Below, one piece after another: positions 63,301-64,000 of a stretch of 64,000 nt of DNA (within the stretch, counting starts at the first letter, position 1; the number at the start of each line of letters is the position of its first letter). The translations under genes were made by a program, and so were the position numbers. The notes under the pieces were generated by a model, which saw nothing but the letters and a program-made list of their open reading frames with translations, was not told the DNA's origin and did not search any database. This stretch comes from Chrysomallon squamiferum (taxonomy: Eukaryota; Mollusca; Gastropoda; Neomphalida; Peltospiridae), in assembly GCA_012295275.1 (NCBI GenBank), contig CM022672.1:8769034-8833033 (forward strand), given 5' to 3'.

Positions 63301-63818
63301 CTTCTTGTGCTTATTGAAGCAGCCAAAGCTGGAGATGAAAAAGGAGTGGAAGAGTATGCTCAGGTCTTCTCTGAACATGCTAACAAGCTGGTTGAGGTGA
63401 TTTTCATACATTGAAATGACATTTTATCAGTTACTATTGGGGTTTTAATAATTACTCTGTTCTTTGGTATATTTTCCCCAACACCACTGACATTATCGTA
63501 TACCAGATCCTGTAAGCACAGGAGCTTTTTTTTTTTTTTTTAAAATAAAGGATCTATGTTTAATTTATTGGTTTGTAATAAAATTAAAAACTGTAGGATT
63601 ATTATTTATTATTATTAATTTCTGTTGTATGAAGTATACGTGTGTCTGTTTTATATCCATGCACATACACAAACATAATTATTCAAGACTTATATTAAGT
63701 ATATATATATATTTTTTAAATCCAGGTTGCAAATCTAGCCTGTTCTATGTCAAACAATGAAGAAGGAGTCAAGATGGTTAGAATGGCAGCCTTTGAAATT
63801 GATGCCCTCTGTCCACAG
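57358..63818 (+). CDS. CTNNA: alpha-catenin, 5' part (gene continues past the right edge)
   Basis: Actin-linking adherens-junction protein that binds beta-catenin through its N-terminal vinculin-homology domain. Ten exons: 57358-57471, 57816-58005, 58363-58529, 58901-59020, 59480-59569, 59760-59933, 60214-60417, 62838-62918, 63244-63396 and 63726-63818. They give 462 codons, with phases consistent at every junction; the last exon ends at a GTAATA donor, so the C-terminal half is outside. Hallmarks: HWDPKNLEIRTKSVE (residues 15-29), GPSNKKKGRSKKAHVL, MVRAARALLSAVTRLLILAD, RPSLEERVESIISGAALMAD, CNAVRQALQDLL, DLRRQLRKAV, NVPLLVLIEAAK and SNNEEGVKMVRM. Conservation is near-complete from the beta-catenin-binding domain into the middle domain. 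The start matches the family N-terminus. Local codon use is richer in GC than any intron. Confidence 0.97.
58025..58350. repeat. A/T-only low-complexity tract in alpha-catenin intron 2
   Basis: About 325 bp built almost wholly of AAATAAAAAATAATA-type phrases with very few G or C, ending just before the exon 3 acceptor. Confidence 0.8.
60494..60700. repeat. tandem repeat of about 63 bp in alpha-catenin intron 7
   Basis: Three full copies and a partial one of a unit resembling AATAAGAGCAAAGGTTTGAT, then CATAGATTGAATTCCCATTT and ACAGCAG. Confidence 0.8.
62085..62126. repeat. (AAAC)n microsatellite
   Basis: AAAC tetranucleotides decaying into AAAG/AAAT. Confidence 0.9.
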
Positions 63819-64000
63819 GTAATAAAATATTTCTTGTTATCTCTATCTTTTATCGCTCTGGCAGTCTCAAGCTTTTCTGTTTTTCTCTCAGTCTCTCTCA
63901 ATCTCTCTCTGTGTCTCTCTCAATCACAGTTTCTCTTTCAATTTCTTTGACTCTGTCCTTCCTTCTCTCTAAATAGAATCAATTCAACACATTGATATAT

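Noticed and set aside
1-64000. CRISPR arrays, prokaryotic operons, viral or transposase coding regions
   Set aside because: None seen; repeats are microsatellites, minisatellites or local duplications, and every supported gene is a spliced animal gene.

Overview
The window is nuclear DNA from an animal. It is very AT-rich and packed with microsatellites. Its genes are built of short exons (39-630 bp) separated by AT-rich introns with GT-AG or occasionally GC-AG borders. The gene set (LYAR, a RIG-I-like receptor with tandem CARDs, a VIP36/VIPL L-type lectin, alpha-catenin) is metazoan. The invertebrate-like divergence, intron style and repeat content fit a lophotrochozoan such as a mollusc. 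That placement is an inference; no species marker is visible.

Layout. Positions 1-19.3 kb are gene-poor: decayed tandem repeats and microsatellites, plus two candidate minus-strand exons (165-268 and 5396-5550) of an unidentified gene. LYAR (+, 7 coding exons, 336 aa) lies at 20279-24860. A RIG-I-like RNA helicase receptor (-, 16 coding exons) lies at 26437-40217, convergent with LYAR. A second gene, read outward from the same 398-bp gap, lies at 40616-44485 (+). It encodes only the two CARDs followed by a new linker and a C-terminal coiled coil (402 aa). An L-type lectin of the VIP36/VIPL family (-, 9 exons, 329 aa) lies at 49201-54162. Alpha-catenin (+) starts at 57358; ten coding exons (462 codons) are present before it runs off the right edge.

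Main point of interest. The receptor and the CARD/coiled-coil gene are head-to-head paralogues of the CARD module. Coding exons 2 and 3 have the same lengths (135 and 336 bp) and phases in both. Exon 2 is only about 57% identical in protein, but exon 3 with its flanking introns forms an inverted repeat of about 555 bp that is nearly identical. This points to recent gene conversion across the shared promoter. The arrangement suggests an RNA sensor co-expressed with a CARD-only oligomerising partner or decoy. The receptor also carries a one-base frame change between the two zinc-ligand pairs of its C-terminal RNA-binding domain, two GC-AG introns, and a variable-looking poly-aspartate tract.

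A second theme is small local tandem duplication that copies exon 3' ends together with their splice donors or 3'UTR. It is seen independently in LYAR, in two exons of the receptor and in the lectin gene. LYAR, the lectin and alpha-catenin look like ordinary conserved genes flanking the immune pair.
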